A DNA stretch of 64,000 bases from Leptodactylus fallax (Eukaryota; Chordata; Amphibia; Anura; Leptodactylidae): contig CAMRHE010000461.1 in the NCBI GenBank assembly GCA_947044405.1, forward strand, positions 186,001 through 250,000, written 5' to 3'. Below are positions 34,480 through 46,530 of the stretch, one piece after another. Position 1 is the first letter of the stretch. Every line of letters begins with the position of its first letter. A model generated the notes under the pieces. That model was not told where the DNA came from. It worked only from the letters and a program-made list of their open reading frames with translations, and ran no database searches. A program made the position numbers and the translations under genes.

Positions 34480-34639
34480 ATACTACACACCATCGCCAAC
34501 ATACCAATAATAGGGGACCAGTAGGTCTCTATCAATTGTACATGTGAATAGCACTTACTGTATTATTAGTAGCAATAATAGTAAAAATATCTAAAGAGAG
34601 AAAAAAAAAAAACAACTTTTTTTAGTTAACTAATGCATG
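34480..34639. other. Spacer, possibly 3' end of the Penelope-like element
   Basis: AT-rich with an A-run at 34602-34612. Nothing else is visible. Confidence 0.3.
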
Positions 34640-35680
34640 TTTCATATAACCATAATATAAGCGCTGAGATTTAATTTAGACCTAATGGTTGAATAGTATT
34701 AAATCTATATATCCAATAAATGTTTCTTTTGCAGAGTGTATCAAATCTGCATTGTGTTGTTTTTTATATATATAGTCAATAGGTGTGACCCGTATTGGGT
34801 TAAGATCATTTTTATATATTATAGAGCAATGTCTAGAAAGTCCATGTAGTAAATAACCTTTTTTAATATTCTCTCTGTGTTTATTCATACAATTATGTAC
34901 AATTATGTAACGGTTGAGTGGTCCATCCTACATAATGCAAATGGCATTTACATTCAATTACATATATTACATAACTAGTTTGGCAATCTAAATTTTGTTT
35001 CCCAAGAAATATTTCGAAGGTGATCTTAGAATGTAACGATTGTGTACCATCTGTTGTAATAAAACTAAATGCCACCTTCGAAGCTCTCTTTCCTCTCCTT
35101 TTTCTGTTTAAATTTACTATCTTTTGACATTCGTACACAAGAAACTTGTGACAATTGTTTAGCTCGAATAAAAGCCTGAGAGAGTAGGCCACTAGGGTAA
35201 CCTTTTTCCCTGAATCGTTCCTTTACTATTTTTTGCTGTAGATAGAACATTTTCTGTACATTTTTTCCTAACCCTTTTAAATGGACTATAGGGTGTATTA
35301 TTAACCCATTTCTTATAATGTGCACTCTTGTAGTTTAATTAACTATTTGTGTCCACATTTTTGAAATGGGTAGCAGTAATAATGGTTTTTCTTTATATGA
35401 TAATAATAAATCCAAAAAAAAATATTTAATTTCTATCTAATTCCATAGTGAACTTAATGCCCCATATATTGGTGTTTAGAACTAGCACAAATACTCTAGC
35501 GTCTGATTCTGTACCTGACCATATTATGAAAAGGTCATCAATGAAACGTCGATAATAGCATATATACCCCCAACATGGGCGAAAGTGACGAGTATGTCTA
35601 TGGATAAACGAATGATAAGTAGTGGATACAAAATCTGCTTCAACCCTACACTGCATTGACACTCACTTTTACACATTTTA
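34640..35680 (-). pseudogene. Penelope-like element, RT end and GIY-YIG nuclease
   Basis: A Penelope-type polyprotein in several frames. YRRFIDDLFIIW (near 35530-35565) is the RT catalytic motif C, with both Asp residues present. It is followed by a linker (NRKRRGKRASK) and the GIY-YIG endonuclease that nicks the target. The nuclease shows YVIYVIECKCHLHYVGWTTQ, so the GIY and YIG halves appear as VIY and YVG. The C-terminal segment (INKHRENIKKGYLLHGLS, then HSAKETFIGYIDLI) is in another frame. The N-terminal RT part is missing and at least three frameshifts are present. It is only distantly related to the Penelope-like copy at 54.5 kb. Confidence 0.82.
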
Positions 35681-35829
35681 ATATTTAAAATGATCCAAAA
35701 ATTACCCTTTTTTGGGAGGATAAAGTGTTTGCCCGTGGTTTTTACTTACTTATTGTTATTTGGGAGACAAATTTGTGGCTGTGAGCCAAGTTGAAAAGTA
35801 ATGAAGAATCGACTTTTCAAAAAGAAAAA

Positions 35830-36200
35830 AAAAAAAGATAGACCAGGCTACAGGATATGTCAGCCTGAGTGGTGGAAGCTGTGGCAAAATGTGTGGCAGT
35901 GTATCAGGGCATAATATGATGGACCAGGCCACAGGACATGTCTGGCTGAGTGCTGGAAGCTGTGGCAAGATGTGTGGCAGTGCGGCAGGGCATAATATGA
36001 TGGACCAGGCTGCAGGACGTCTGGCTGAATGGTGGCAATGGTGGTAGTTGTGGCAACATGTGTGGCAGTGCATAATATGATGGACCAGGTCACAGGACAT
36101 GTCTGGCTGAGTGGTGGAAGTGGTAGCAGCTGTGGAAACATGTGTGGCAGGGCATAATATGATGGACCAGACCGCAGGACATGTCTGCCTGAGTGATGGC
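35830..36200 (-). repeat. 81-bp tandem repeat, about 5 units
   Basis: The word ataatatgatggaccagg recurs at 35911, 35992, 36072 and 36153, with a degenerate first unit near 35836. This gives a period of about 81 bp. It creates a spurious repeated open frame on the minus strand. It lies just downstream of the hAT pseudogene and may be part of that element. Confidence 0.88.
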
Positions 36201-36289
36201 ACTGTTGGTGGTTGCTATATAGGATTAGCAGTCAGCAGCAGTACAGTAAATGGAAGATGATGATAAAGGGAGATGGTGACACCATTATT

Positions 36290-38060
36290 CAGAGGCATCA
36301 GCGGGAGGTGTTTGAAAATCCTCACTAAAAGCCTGATTCATTTCTGACAATTTTTTCCACACTACCTCGGCCATTACACATGAGGCCGCACAAGATAAAA
36401 CTCCCATGGCAATCCTGCTCTAACCTATTGCCCAAGAACACCATGGGATCAGAGCTATCTGCTGGACTATAAGTGCACTCTAGTTACAACTGTACCTGGT
36501 GGTGCAGCTGATGGGTGTTAGTTGCCTGTTGTGGCTCTGGTTGGCGCTGCAACCTGAAAAATTTCTTGTTCACCAATTTTCCAAATACTGTATTGGGCCT
36601 GAATGCTGCAGTTGATTTTACTTCTCCTGACACTTGTGGCACTGGCAGAAGAGGTGGAACCCTGGCTGAGTGAGGTTGAAAGCAAGCAGGCAGAAGCCAT
36701 CTGGATATGCATGCGACTGGCAGTTGCAGTGGTCTTCCTAAATGCTGTGGCAAGCTGGGTATACAGCCTATCCTCATAATATTCTAATTTTTCTTTCCTT
36801 TGGGAAGCAGGGAAGAATTCCCCCATTTTGTCTTTATAGCGAGGGTCTAAAAGCACTGCCATCCAGTACTCACACAGTACTCTTACAAATAATAGGCTTG
36901 TTGCTGTGTGACCAATGGAGCGTACAGCCTGCCATACTTACTAACATATCCATGGACTCAGGGACCTGCCTTGGTTGCAGTTCTTGGCCAGCATGGTTGT
37001 CGTCTTCATCATCACCACCAGATTAAGGACATGTGCCATATAGGGACAATGTGTCATTCATCCTAATTGTAGCGCAGAAACAATATTGTTGTCATTGTCA
37101 CTGGCAATGCTGCCCAGTTGGGGTTGGTAAGGAGCCATCCAACAGGATACTTGCTGCCTGACACAGGAAAGCAGCTCCTCCATGATGTGGCTCCTCTGAT
37201 CCAGGTTCATTAAGACTCTTGCAAAAAGATGAGTGAAAGCATTGGCTTACCCTGGTGAAGATGGTTTTGGGAAATGATCCAGATTGTAGGATCCAGAAGA
37301 GGTGGATGGACCCTGAATGGTTTTGGAACTGGGCCTGCACAATTGGGGTGTCCATAATTGCTTCTCCACAAGTCTATGGTGGCATGCACATTCCCCAATC
37401 CAAGGGAAGGCCCACGTTTTCTGATACAAGGCGATATAAAGCAGGGACAGTTTTCCTAGAGAAATAATGGCATCTAGATATCTTCCATCATGGTTGAGCA
37501 CATGCCATCATTTGGCAAAACACAGTGGATTCCACTAAGTGGCATGGCAGTGATTGCACCGCCAACAGTATGTCCAGGTGCAAGTTAAGTTGCACAACTG
37601 ATGTATTGCTGGATGCACTTAGCTGTTTCCTAGCTACACATTCCCTTATGGATGTCTGATGTTTGCGTTGAAGAGGAGGAGGAGTCAGAGAATTAGTTAA
37701 TGATGATGATGATAACAATGACCATGTGCTAGATGTAGATGTCGCCTGTCTACAAGGAAGATCACAGGAAGGAGTGCCAGTGCCACTGTCAAGGTTATTT
37801 TTACCAAAAAGAGAGTGAAGCCTTTTCATGTAAGTAGAGCTGTCGTTCTTACATTTGTTCCTGCATGGCCACTGCTAGGTTTCTGCTTACAGATCTTGCA
37901 CATTGCCATGTATTTATTGTTTGGCAATGTACAAGAAATTCACGCATTCTCACATGGGAGAAGACCATGTTTAGTTAGTGCTGCCAGCAGCAGCGGAAAG
38001 ATGTCTGCCGCCACCACCACCAGTATCACCACCCCCACCTGTGAGGTTCCCCTAGGCCTT
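36290..38060 (-). pseudogene. hAT transposase with BED finger, decayed
   Basis: A hAT-superfamily transposase read in at least four frames. Near 37860-37990 the minus strand has a degenerate BED zinc-finger region (WQCARSVSRN in one frame). A TSIRECVARKQLSASS block and HLDILLAVQSLPCHLVEST follow (37540-37680). Next come TDNDNNIVSALRLG with a degenerate HxLNLVV-type block (37020-37110), then MAVLLDPRYKDKMGEFF (36830-36862), the hallmark LLDPRYK motif before the C-terminal dimerisation region. The dimerisation part is present only as scattered words near 36380. Dense frameshifts show an old copy. Confidence 0.78.
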
Positions 38061-38089
38061 ATGGACCTTATTCTTTAGCTGCTAATTGA

Positions 38090-39180
38090 TGTAGCATACC
38101 CCGTTTCAAAGGTGCCACTAATTCCAGCCAAAGATTCAATTGAATAGCCTTGTAGTATTTTTGAGAATCTGGTAGGTTAATCCCTCCAGCAGCCTTGGGT
38201 TTGAGCAGTACGGAATAGGCGAGACGCGGCCTCTTATGTTTCCAGATGAAGGCTTAAAAAAGTGCTCAAAGTGATTTTAAAATGATGGTGGAATGTAGAC
38301 AGGTAGCATATGTAATTTATACAAAACCTTGGGCATAATGTAAGTTTGGATTAAGATTTTACGACTACGACCAAACCAGGATATCAAAGGAATTTCGTTG
38401 GATTGCAACAGGGTTCGAACGTCAGTAAGTAAACGAGCAAAGTTGAGTTTGAAAAGATTCAGCAGAAAGCAGAGAATGTTAACCCCCAGATATTTTATGT
38501 GCGAGAAGCACCATGAAATTTAGAACCAATTTCAACAGGCAAATCGGCCTGACAATATCACATAGTAAAGGGTCTTAAGCTTCTTTAGCTAGCAGGGTCA
38601 CATATGCTTCCTGCATTTGTTTGGGGATGGCACGGCCCGCCAATATAGCATTGAATGACTCAACTAAGGGAAGGAGAAGAGAGTGAATAAAGGCCCTGTA
38701 ATATTTAATAGGGAAGCTGCCTGGGCCAGGGCTCTTATTAGGAGGGAAGCTTAATATTACCTTTTTAACAGCTTCAGCTGAGAACGGTAGTAGAAGTTGG
38801 TCAGCTTATAAGGGTGTTAGGCTCGGTAGTTGAAGGGAGGCTAAGAATTGTTGGATCTGTTCCTGTGTACATTGCACCGACAACTGGGGTTCTGAATCTT
38901 TCAGCTTGTGCAAAGCCATATAAAAGGAATGGAAGACTTCAGCAATTAGAGCGGTAGAGGACTGTATGGAACCATCAGAGGACTTCACAGCAGAGATATA
39001 TGTTCTAGCTCTCCCCTTCTTAATTAACATTGACATGAATTTTCTTCCCTTTTCCCCATGTGCGTAGATCATGTGTTTAGAGTAAAGAAGACTCTTAGTT
39101 GCTTTAGCATTAAGAAGGGATCTAAGTATGAGCTCCTGTGCTGGCCCTTCTTAATAGTAGTCATTTTGATCAGTTCCCTC
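38090..39180 (-). pseudogene. L1/Tx1 LINE ORF2 fragment with internal deletion
   Basis: Two ORF2 regions in minus orientation. At 38806-39072 is the pre-RT linker (GEKGRKFMSMLIKKGRARTY, then IAEVFHSFYMALHKLKDSE), and 38590-38760 carries the start of the RT. At 38100-38480 is the post-RT region (SWFGRSRKILIQTY, MPKVLYKLHMLPVYI, then AAGGINLPDSQKYYKAIQ). The catalytic core between them is missing, which indicates a deletion. Frameshifts are present throughout. Confidence 0.75.
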
Positions 39181-39710
39181 AGTTATCACGGTCCAAACCT
39201 CACTGCTGTGCCCCCGGGGTCCCCACTGCACCCACGGAGCACTGGCACAGGCCCACAGGAGTGGGTTTTTGATGCGGGCCTACTCACAGACCTGCAACCG
39301 CGGTGTGGATTTCCTGGGGCCTCCGCTCACCTCCATCGAGCTCCCGCAGACCCCTCTGGCAGGGCAGGCGGGCCTCTCACTGCCCGGGCCCCAGCGACCT
39401 CCAGGAGCGACTCCTGCGCCCCCGGACCCACCCTTGGTGTGGACACTGCCTCTGCCGGGATCTGCCGCTACCGCTGACTAGGCTGGGGCCTGCTGCTGCC
39501 GCGGATTGGGACCTGCTGCCGCGGCCAGGGATAGGCCGCTGCCACCGCTGCGGATCGAGACCTGTCGTATCCCAGTGCCTGGATCAACCCCTGGGGACCT
39601 GCACTTACCTCTCAGCTGCTCTCCGGCTCCCCAGGTGCGTGTCTTCGTTGATCTCCCCGGCTCCGGCTCTTCTCCCTGGCTCCGGCCGGCGTCTTTGCTG
39701 GGAAGCGGCG

Positions 39711-40048
39711 GCCATCTTGCTATCCCCAGACCTGCTTCTCTGAAGCCTGTGGCGGCCATCTTGGAACTCCAATACAACATATTGCAGGGGCAGCCATCTT
39801 GCTAATAGCAGATCTGCTCCTCTGAAGCCTGTGGCGGCCATCTTGGAACCCCAATACAACGCAGCTTGCAGGGGCGGCCATCTTGCTAATCCCAGACCCT
39901 TTTTCTGAAGCCTGTGGTGGCCATCTTGGAACTCCAATACATTACAGTGTGCCAAAGCGGCCATCTTGCTACATCCCAACCTATTACATCGAAGCATTGT
40001 AGCGGACGTATTGGGAATCCTATAGTATATCCAACAGTGGCCATCTTG
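39711..40048 (+). promoter_or_regulatory. Array of YY1-type GCCATCTTG sites
   Basis: Eight exact GCCATCTTG words start at 39711, 39755, 39793, 39837, 39877, 39920, 39960 and 40040, and a mutated one (gacgtattg) lies at 40005. Spacing is 35-45 bp, averaging about 41 bp. YY1 binds this word, and the human L1 5' end uses the same site to set its transcription start. Further decayed copies continue to about 40215. The array lies directly upstream of the element's ORF1 remnant, so a promoter role for the LINE is the natural reading. Confidence 0.75.
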
Positions 40049-40342
40049 ATAATCTAATACGGCCGTCATGGCGGCCGGCTGTTAATTCGATACAGTCTGT
40101 CACAGCGACCGTCACGATACTCCAATACAGTCTATCACAGTGACCATCGTGATACTCCAATACAGCCTGCTGTAGCGGCCTCTTGATACTCCAATACCGC
40201 CTGTCCGAGCATCCATCTTATTTCTACAATATTTAAAGGGGTGCACATTGCCTTAAGCACATGCAAAATCTTTTTATGCCTCACTAACCCAACCCGAATG
40301 TGCTCTTTCCCGGTGTGGGCTGGCATGTCCTGACAGCTGCAT

Positions 40343-40767
40343 CATGATCAAGATTGGTCAGAATAAGCCCGTAGACCCACGAGCGATTTTGCAGAAAACC
40401 CGCTTAACCCCGGACTTCACCTATGAAGGACACAGGATTATATTCTTTCAGGATATTTCCCCAGTGACCCTGGCTAAAAGACGACAGATGAAGTTACACA
40501 CTGACCGTCTTCGAGACACTTAAGATACCGTATAAATGGCTATTCCCCTTCGGGATCTCCTACAGCTTTAATGGACGTTTATACAATATCCGGCATCCAG
40601 ATGACCTGTTAGCTGCGTGTCCACCTCGGGAATTGGATCCAGACACCATTCCATCATGGCTTACTTTCACAGACATTGCCTCTCTACCCGATCTTCCTAA
40701 AGTGGAAACATGGAAACGACCAAAATCTAAACACCAGAGGAAGAAGGCACCTGTGGAGCAGGACTGA
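40343..40767 (+). pseudogene. L1/Tx1 LINE ORF1, C-terminal domain
   Basis: The reading frame gives RAILQKTRLTPDFTYEGHR, then IIFFQDISPVTLAKRRQMK and LHTDRLRDT before a TAA. After a shift of frame come KWLFPFGISYSFNGRLYNIR and DLLAACPPRELDPDTIP, ending KAPVEQD with a natural stop. The (I/L)xFFQDxSPxTLxKRR block and the PFG(I/L) block are the conserved C-terminal domain of L1 ORF1p, an RNA-binding chaperone. The coiled coil and RNA-recognition domain are missing upstream, where the GC-rich 5' region joins directly. Confidence 0.8.
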
Positions 40768-41122
40768 ATTATCTCTAGTGAAGTCCTGAATATTTTATAT
40801 CCTTTTTACTATCTGACCTATGACCGCGATTCATTATTTGTTATACTGTTGTTTTTCACACGTGCCACCCCGTAGCCGGGGATGGGCCTAGTTTGCATAT
40901 AGTTTATATATTGTTTACCTTTACCTCCTGAAGGAGTTTATAACGCCCTTTACTCCCTTAGCGATTCTGTTACCGGCTCTTTGGGTCGACCTCCCTGCTC
41001 TACCACCCCCCACGACATGGCACTGTAGCTCAGTGCATTGTATATAACCATTTAAATTTGATTGCCTCACTATAGCGTTTGTTTTACATATTTATTAGTA
41101 TTCCTCAGTTTATTGTTAACTG

Positions 41123-43376
41123 TTGTCTATGTCTTGTGTTAAGTTCACGTCATGGAACGTCAAGGGTCTCAACTCTCCCACCAAGCGCTCCCAGGTACTC
41201 CATGCTCTTAAAAGATCACAATCCTCCATCCTACTCCTCCAAGAGACACATTTCCCTACAGGTAAAGTACCTAACCCATCCAAATCTCCTTACTCTGCCT
41301 GGTTTCACTCATGTGATGCCGCGGCAAAGAAGAATGGAGTTAGTATTGCCTTTAAGTCGGACATCCCCTTCTCTGTTGTTGCTCGCCTGAGTGATGACCA
41401 GGGCAGATACCTGTTTCTTAAAGGTTACATTGCCAATACCCTGGTCACCATCGGCAATGTATACGCACCGAATGTCGGCCAAATTACATGGCTGCTCGAT
41501 ACTCTAGACCAGGGGTCGGCAACCCCCGGCATGCGTGCCAAGAGTGGCATGCAAGGCTTATTTCCCTGGCACGGGCAACCTCACCCAGATATGTGCCTGA
41601 TCCAATTAAAATTTCATTAGCGCCGGGTGCTGCCTGAAGATGGATGTGGCAGCACCGGCGTCTGCACAGTCTATGTATAGTAGTGAAGCCGGTAATTGCC
41701 GGCTTCACTACTGTACCTGAGTGAATTGCTCAGGATTGATTAAAGCTATAAAGAAACACTTGGATTCATTTTAAAGATGAGAATTTCATCTTTAAAATTA
41801 TACCAAGATCACCATGATCGTCCTTACACATCCTGAGCGATTAGCTGGTGAAAACGATGTTCGGCATTGAAATCCCAATGCCGATCTCAATTCCCGACAT
41901 TGTTTTAACAGTGAATGGCTCTGAAACTGTAATGTCTATCATGGCGACCGTGATATCTTTTTAAAGATGAGATTCTCATCTTTAAAATGAATCCAGTTGC
42001 ATCTTTGTGGCCCTAACAGATCCTTAGAAATGGGGCTCTAAAGTGTCCCCCCCTCCTGCCTCAGGCAGCATCTTAGAGCTAAGGAAGGAGGGGGAGGAGG
42101 AGCTGCAGACTGCAGAAACAATGATAAATCATCATTGTCTGTGCATAAGCTAGAGATGACCCCGGGGGGAGGTAGCAGGGCCTTCCGTCCATGTTATCCC
42201 CTCTCCTATCAATCAGAGAGCATACTGTACTTTTGCTCTCTGATTGTCACATACAGGAATAATGTAATACCCTTCTGAGCCTAATCACAGGGGTATTCTT
42301 ATGTAATACCCCTCTGAACCTAACCAGGAAGTTTATTGGCGCTGTGACCCAGATGTTTACCATCGTCCAGGTCGCAGCTCCAAAAGTGTGGCACCAAACA
42401 CTTACACAACACATGCACAAAGTCACTAATAAAATTTACATTTTTCCACTGTCCCTGTCCTGTCCATACCTGATCTTTATAGAGTAAATTACGCCGCCCA
42501 CCTCTCTAGTGATATCCGTTACACGCTAAAATAATAGCAATAGCAATTATCACTAGCAATGAACGTATAAAACATTTCTGACAAACGGAAGTTCCGTCAG
42601 TCAGATAATAAATTTTTACCCATTAAATGTGTATAAAATACTAGTTTTTGGCAGTTTTCAGATACTGTGTGCAGGGGCCGCTATGGGGCATAATATCGTG
42701 TGCAGGGGTCATTAAACTTACAATTATTGACCGGCACTCCGAGTACCTCAACTTTGATTTCTTTAATCAAAATCGGCACGCCAAACAAAAAAGGTTGCCT
42801 ACCCCTGCTCTAGACAGATTCTCTATGTTCGCAGAGGGTCTTGTAGTGTTAGGTGGTGACATTAACATTGTCTTTCAGCTCCTCCAGGACACCTCCACTG
42901 GCACATCTTCACATAGCTTTGCTGCCCTTAGTAAACTCGCCAAGCATCTCTCCTCTATGCATCTTGTAGATGTATGGAGGGCCTTTCATCCCGACGTTAA
43001 GGACTACACGTTCTATTCTAACCCACACAAATCGTACCAGCGTCTGGACTACATCTTCCTGCCCCAGAATCAGCTAACTTTATCCTCCTCTCCCACTATT
43101 GGCTCTATCACCATCTCTGACCACGCCCTCATATCTGTACAACTACAAATTTCATTAGTAGCTAATAGATTAAAATCATTACTACCCTCCCTGATCCAAA
43201 CATCAGGGAGGGCAAAAATAACACCCAACGCGTACTCCACTTGAAACAACACTCCCATGGTAAGAAGATCCCATTGGTCCTTCTCTCAACAGATGCGGAA
43301 AAAGCCTTCGATCGGGTAGACTGGACCTTTATGACAGAGACATTACGTCATTTTGGTTTCCCTCCCATGTTTGTTC
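41123..43376 (+). pseudogene. L1/Tx1 LINE ORF2, endonuclease and RT piece
   Basis: ORF2 begins MSMSCVKFTSWNVKGLNSP, the standard APE endonuclease start (SWNVxGL). LLLQETHFPTGK supplies the catalytic Glu, and a KNGVSIAF block and VTIGNVYAPN follow. A hAT insertion interrupts at 41510. After it come LVVLGGDINIVFQ, RLDYIFLPQN and ISDHALISVQ, which are the remaining catalytic blocks with Asp and the DH pair. From 43241 a short RT segment follows (LVLLSTDAEKAFDRVDW, catalytic motif A). The linker and first RT blocks are deleted between 43170 and 43240. The sequence ends at the junction with another element near 43376. Confidence 0.87.
41510..42807. mobile_element. hAT non-autonomous element B, copy 2
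   Basis: Perfect 8-bp duplication ctctagac at 41502-41509 and 42808-42815. Ends are caggggtcggcaaccc and ggttgcctacccctg. Like copy 1 it has a central palindrome (arms ggattcattttaaagatgag at about 41763 and its complement at about 41972, centre near 41876) and a remnant of the 31-bp minisatellite at 42660-42712. The central palindrome sequence differs from that of copy 1. No coding sequence. Confidence 0.93.
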
Positions 43377-43394
43377 TAGACCTAGCGCCAAAAT

Positions 43395-45472
43395 TAGAGT
43401 TTATGGCTTTTCTCTGTTCATATAGTTGATCCAACATATGTAGGGTTGAATTCCAACGGGTGGAAACATCGCATATCAGCCTATGTTGTGGGAGGCCGTT
43501 CTGTCGCTGCAGCTCAAGGAGGGTGTGCTTGGCGGTGTACGAGAGGCTGAAGTCCTTGCAAAGTTTCCTTGACATTTTTAGGATGACTTGCAGATGGGTG
43601 GAACACTTAAGGAAACGCTTGACAACCAGATCGAACACGTGCACCATGCAGGGTGCATGGCTCAGCCCTCCTTGACGCAGTGTCGACACCATGTTCTTCC
43701 CGTTGTCGGTCACCATTTTTCCGATTTTAAGTTCTCTTGGAGAAAGCCAGGATTCGATTTCTTGATTGAGGACACGGAGCAGTTCCTCCCCTGTGTGACT
43801 TCGTTCGACCAGGCAAACGAGGCGTAGAACAGCATGACAACGCTGTGCCCTGCACATGTGGTATGCTGGAGGAGCACTGGGAATTGTTCCTGCAGTGGAG
43901 GCTGAGGAGACAGTGGAGGATGAGGCGGACATTGTTGCAGGATCAACGGTGTGAGAACGTGGAGGCAAAAGCTGTGTCACCTGTCCAAGTTGCTGGTGTG
44001 TCTGGGCAGGCACCACATTAACCCAGTGGGCCGTAAATGACATATATTGTCCTTGACCATAGTTACAGCTCCACATGTCGGCACTGCCGGGCACATTGGC
44101 AGACACCGACAGGGTCAAGGACTGGCCCACCTTCTCTTTTACATATTTGTGCAGGGCTGGTACTGCCTTCTTGGCAAAGAAATGACGGCTTGGGAATCTC
44201 CACCTCGGCTCGGTGCAAGCCATCAGTTCTCTGAAAGGTGCAGAGTCCACTATGTGGAATGTTGTATGTATGTATGTATGTTGTATGACTGCACGCATAC
44301 TGTTTCCTCTTAGATATAGATTCTCTGATCGATTGCTGACACAATAACTGACTAGGAGGAGCAGGAGCATCACGACCAGCAGATGATGGGAAGGATACAC
44401 AGTTTCCTTCAGCTGAGGTGGTGGAGCCTTGGCTGCCTGAAATGGGGTGCGTGCCACTGGGTGCTGCAGTGGTTGCTGCAGCAGGCTGGACCACCACATT
44501 GGAGCCACAGCTCTCCCAGGCCACTTTATGGTGACACTGCATATGTTGGCGCAGGGCTGTGGTACCAACATTGGCACCCTGGCCACGCTTCACCTTCTGC
44601 CCACAGATTGAACATATGGCCATGTTCATCTCCCCCGGCGGCTTTACAAAAAACTGCCACACCGCCGAGTACGTGATTTTACCCCCAACTCTCCGCGCTA
44701 ACTAACTGCTACCGCCACTGCCTCTGTGAGCCCCTGTACCACTGCTTTCCGGGTCGGTAGGCTGCTGCGAAGCGGGTGGTCTACCCCGGGCACGTTTAGC
44801 TCCCGACCTCACACTGCTGCTACCCTGCTGACTCCCCCGCTGCCTCATGCGCAAGCTGCAACCCTCTTCTCCTGATGACGATTAGGCCCCTTCGTCACTC
44901 GGCTCCCAATTATGATTGGCTACATCATCATCCACTACTGTCTGCAGGTCACTGATGTCCTCCTCAACACCAGCTCCCATGCCACTCTCCTCATCACTAC
45001 TTGCCCACCTACTGCAGGAAGCGGCGGCTGTCTCCTCCACATCTTGGCTGAGCAGTAGCTGCTGACTGTCCTCTAGTACCTCCTCCTCACTGTGCAGTGG
45101 ATCTGAGCCCACAGCATAGAGTAGTTCTCTAGCTGAGGGAACAGAAAAGGGCAGAGGCAGGTTGAGGACAGATGAGGGCACAGGGCCTGCTGCCGTGCCA
45201 TGCCAACTAAGGGTCTTGTCTGACAAACCCACCCACTCTTGACTGGGGGTGTCTGATGTGACTTGGGATGAATTGGATGACCGAGTCAACCAGTCTACAA
45301 CTGTTGGGTTGCTGGTCAAGACACGACCGCTACTTGACACTGGGAGGTCAGGCCTCTGTAACTGACTCCTGCTGCCACACCCCCTTACTCTGCTGCAAAC
45401 TTTGCCTGCACCAGAAACATTTAGGCATGCGGCCCTCCCCTGTGCATGGCCTCTCACTTCTCTGTCTGACAT
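43395..45472 (-). pseudogene. hAT transposase (BED finger), C-terminus missing
   Basis: Starts at the ATG at 45472 with an acidic, serine-rich N-terminal extension of about 196 codons (DPLHSEEEVLEDSQQLLLS, WASSDEESGMGAGVEEDI). It hits a TAA near 44882 and a TAG near 44703. The BED zinc finger follows (WQFFVKPPGEMNMAICSICG, then ALRQHMQCHH, a C-x2-C...H-x4-H pattern). After a frameshift come the DNA-binding and catalytic-insertion regions (FRELMACTEPRWRFPSRHFF, SADMWSCNYGQGQYMSFTAHW, LKIGKMVTDNGKNM). HVFDLVVKRFL and CDVSTRWNSTLHMLDQLYEQR, the TRWNST hallmark, come last. The C-terminal dimerisation domain with the last catalytic Glu is lost. Confidence 0.85.
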
Positions 45473-45609
45473 ACTGTTAGATGAAAAAACTTAATTGTAA
45501 AGGGCAAAAAGGCCTGTTATTTTCTAATTTGAAGAGAATGGCAAATATGCCCCTTATTTCTTCACCCACTAATGAACACCAATAAAAAAAGAGTGGTAAA
45601 GGCAGAGAT

Positions 45610-46120
45610 TTGTAGCTCAGAATTATTTAATTATTGACAATACTATTTATAAATGGCCATATACTGTTAACAAAATGGCGAATATGGTCCTTTGTATGTG
45701 TTTTGACACTAATAAACACCTTTAAATAAGTGATAACCGCTAAGAATTATTGAATTATTGAATTAATATTGACAATACTGTATTGAAAAATGGCCTGCAA
45801 CTTTATACTGGTAACAAAATGGCGAATATTCTCCTTTTTATGTTATTTGACACTAATAAACACCTTTAAATAAGTGATAACCGCTAAGAATTATTGAATT
45901 ATTGAATTTTTATTGACAATACTGTTTTTGAATATTGCCTGCAACTTTATACTGGTAACAAAATGGCAAATGTTGTCCTTTTTATGTGTTTTGACACTAT
46001 TAAAAACACCTTTAAACAAGTGATAACTGCTAAGAATTATTGAATTAATATTGACAATACTGTATTGAAAAAAGGCCTGCAACTTTATACTGGTAACAAA
46101 ATGGTGAATATGGTAGTTAT
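45610..46120 (-). repeat. About 140-bp tandem repeat, 4 units
   Basis: Each unit contains ctaagaattattgaatta, ttgacaatactgt, ggcctgcaactttatactgg, aacaaaatggcgaat and gacactaataaacaccttta in that order. Units begin near 45612, 45740, 45880 and 46025. The array lies between promoter and coding start of the hAT element. Confidence 0.88.
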
Positions 46121-46189
46121 GTCTTTCCTCACATTAAAGGCCTTTATTACAGATAAGTGCAGATATTATTGGATGATAATTCAGTTTTC

Positions 46190-46530
46190 TTTGGCACAAT
46201 AGTACTGAGTAATGTTAGGCCGTGTAAGAACAGTGAATAAGCCCCTTTCAATAAACGCCTTTAAAAAGGCTTTTTTTTACTTATACGTGCAGATATGGCT
46301 TTGGCACAATAGTACTGAATTATGTTATGCCTTGTAAGAACAGTGAATAAGCCCCTTATAATAAACGCCTTTAAAAAGGCTTTTTTTTTACAGATAAGTA
46401 CAGATATGGCTTTGGGACAATAGCACTGAATAATGTTATGTCTTGTAAGAACAGTGAATAAGCCCCTTATAATAAAAGCCTTTCAAAAGGCTTTTTTTTA
46501 CAGATACGTGCAGATATTAGTGTATGAAAT
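46190..46530 (-). repeat. About 117-bp tandem repeat, 3 units
   Basis: Repeats of gtaagaacagtgaataagcc, then ataaacgcctttaaaaaggc and ttttttacagata, starting near 46225, 46337 and 46446. The cctttaaaaagg words are small palindromes. Confidence 0.88.

Larger units (their letters stand above)
39190..43376 (+). mobile_element. L1/Tx1 LINE with GC-rich promoter array, truncated
   Basis: A plus-strand L1/Tx1 element. It has a GC-rich 5' region with a YY1-site array (39190-40330), the C-terminal part of ORF1 (40343-40767), a spacer, ORF2 endonuclease (41123-41509 and 42816-43170), and a short RT piece (43241-43376). The endonuclease is split by a hAT element at 41510-42807. The N-terminal half of ORF1 and most of the RT are deleted. 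At its 3' side it meets the hAT transposase of the next element. Confidence 0.82.

Noticed and set aside
35756..36202. Cys/His/Ser-rich repeated open frame
   Set aside because: Produced by translating the 81-bp tandem repeat; no stop happens to fall in that frame.
39058..39805. Proline- and arginine-rich open frames of about 140 codons
   Set aside because: They lie in the GC-rich 5' region of the L1 on several frames and both strands at once, as expected from base composition.
43348..44586. Intact host ZBED-like gene derived from a hAT
   Set aside because: The finger and catalytic parts are in different frames, stops precede the finger, and the C-terminal domain is missing, so it is a pseudogene rather than a domesticated gene.
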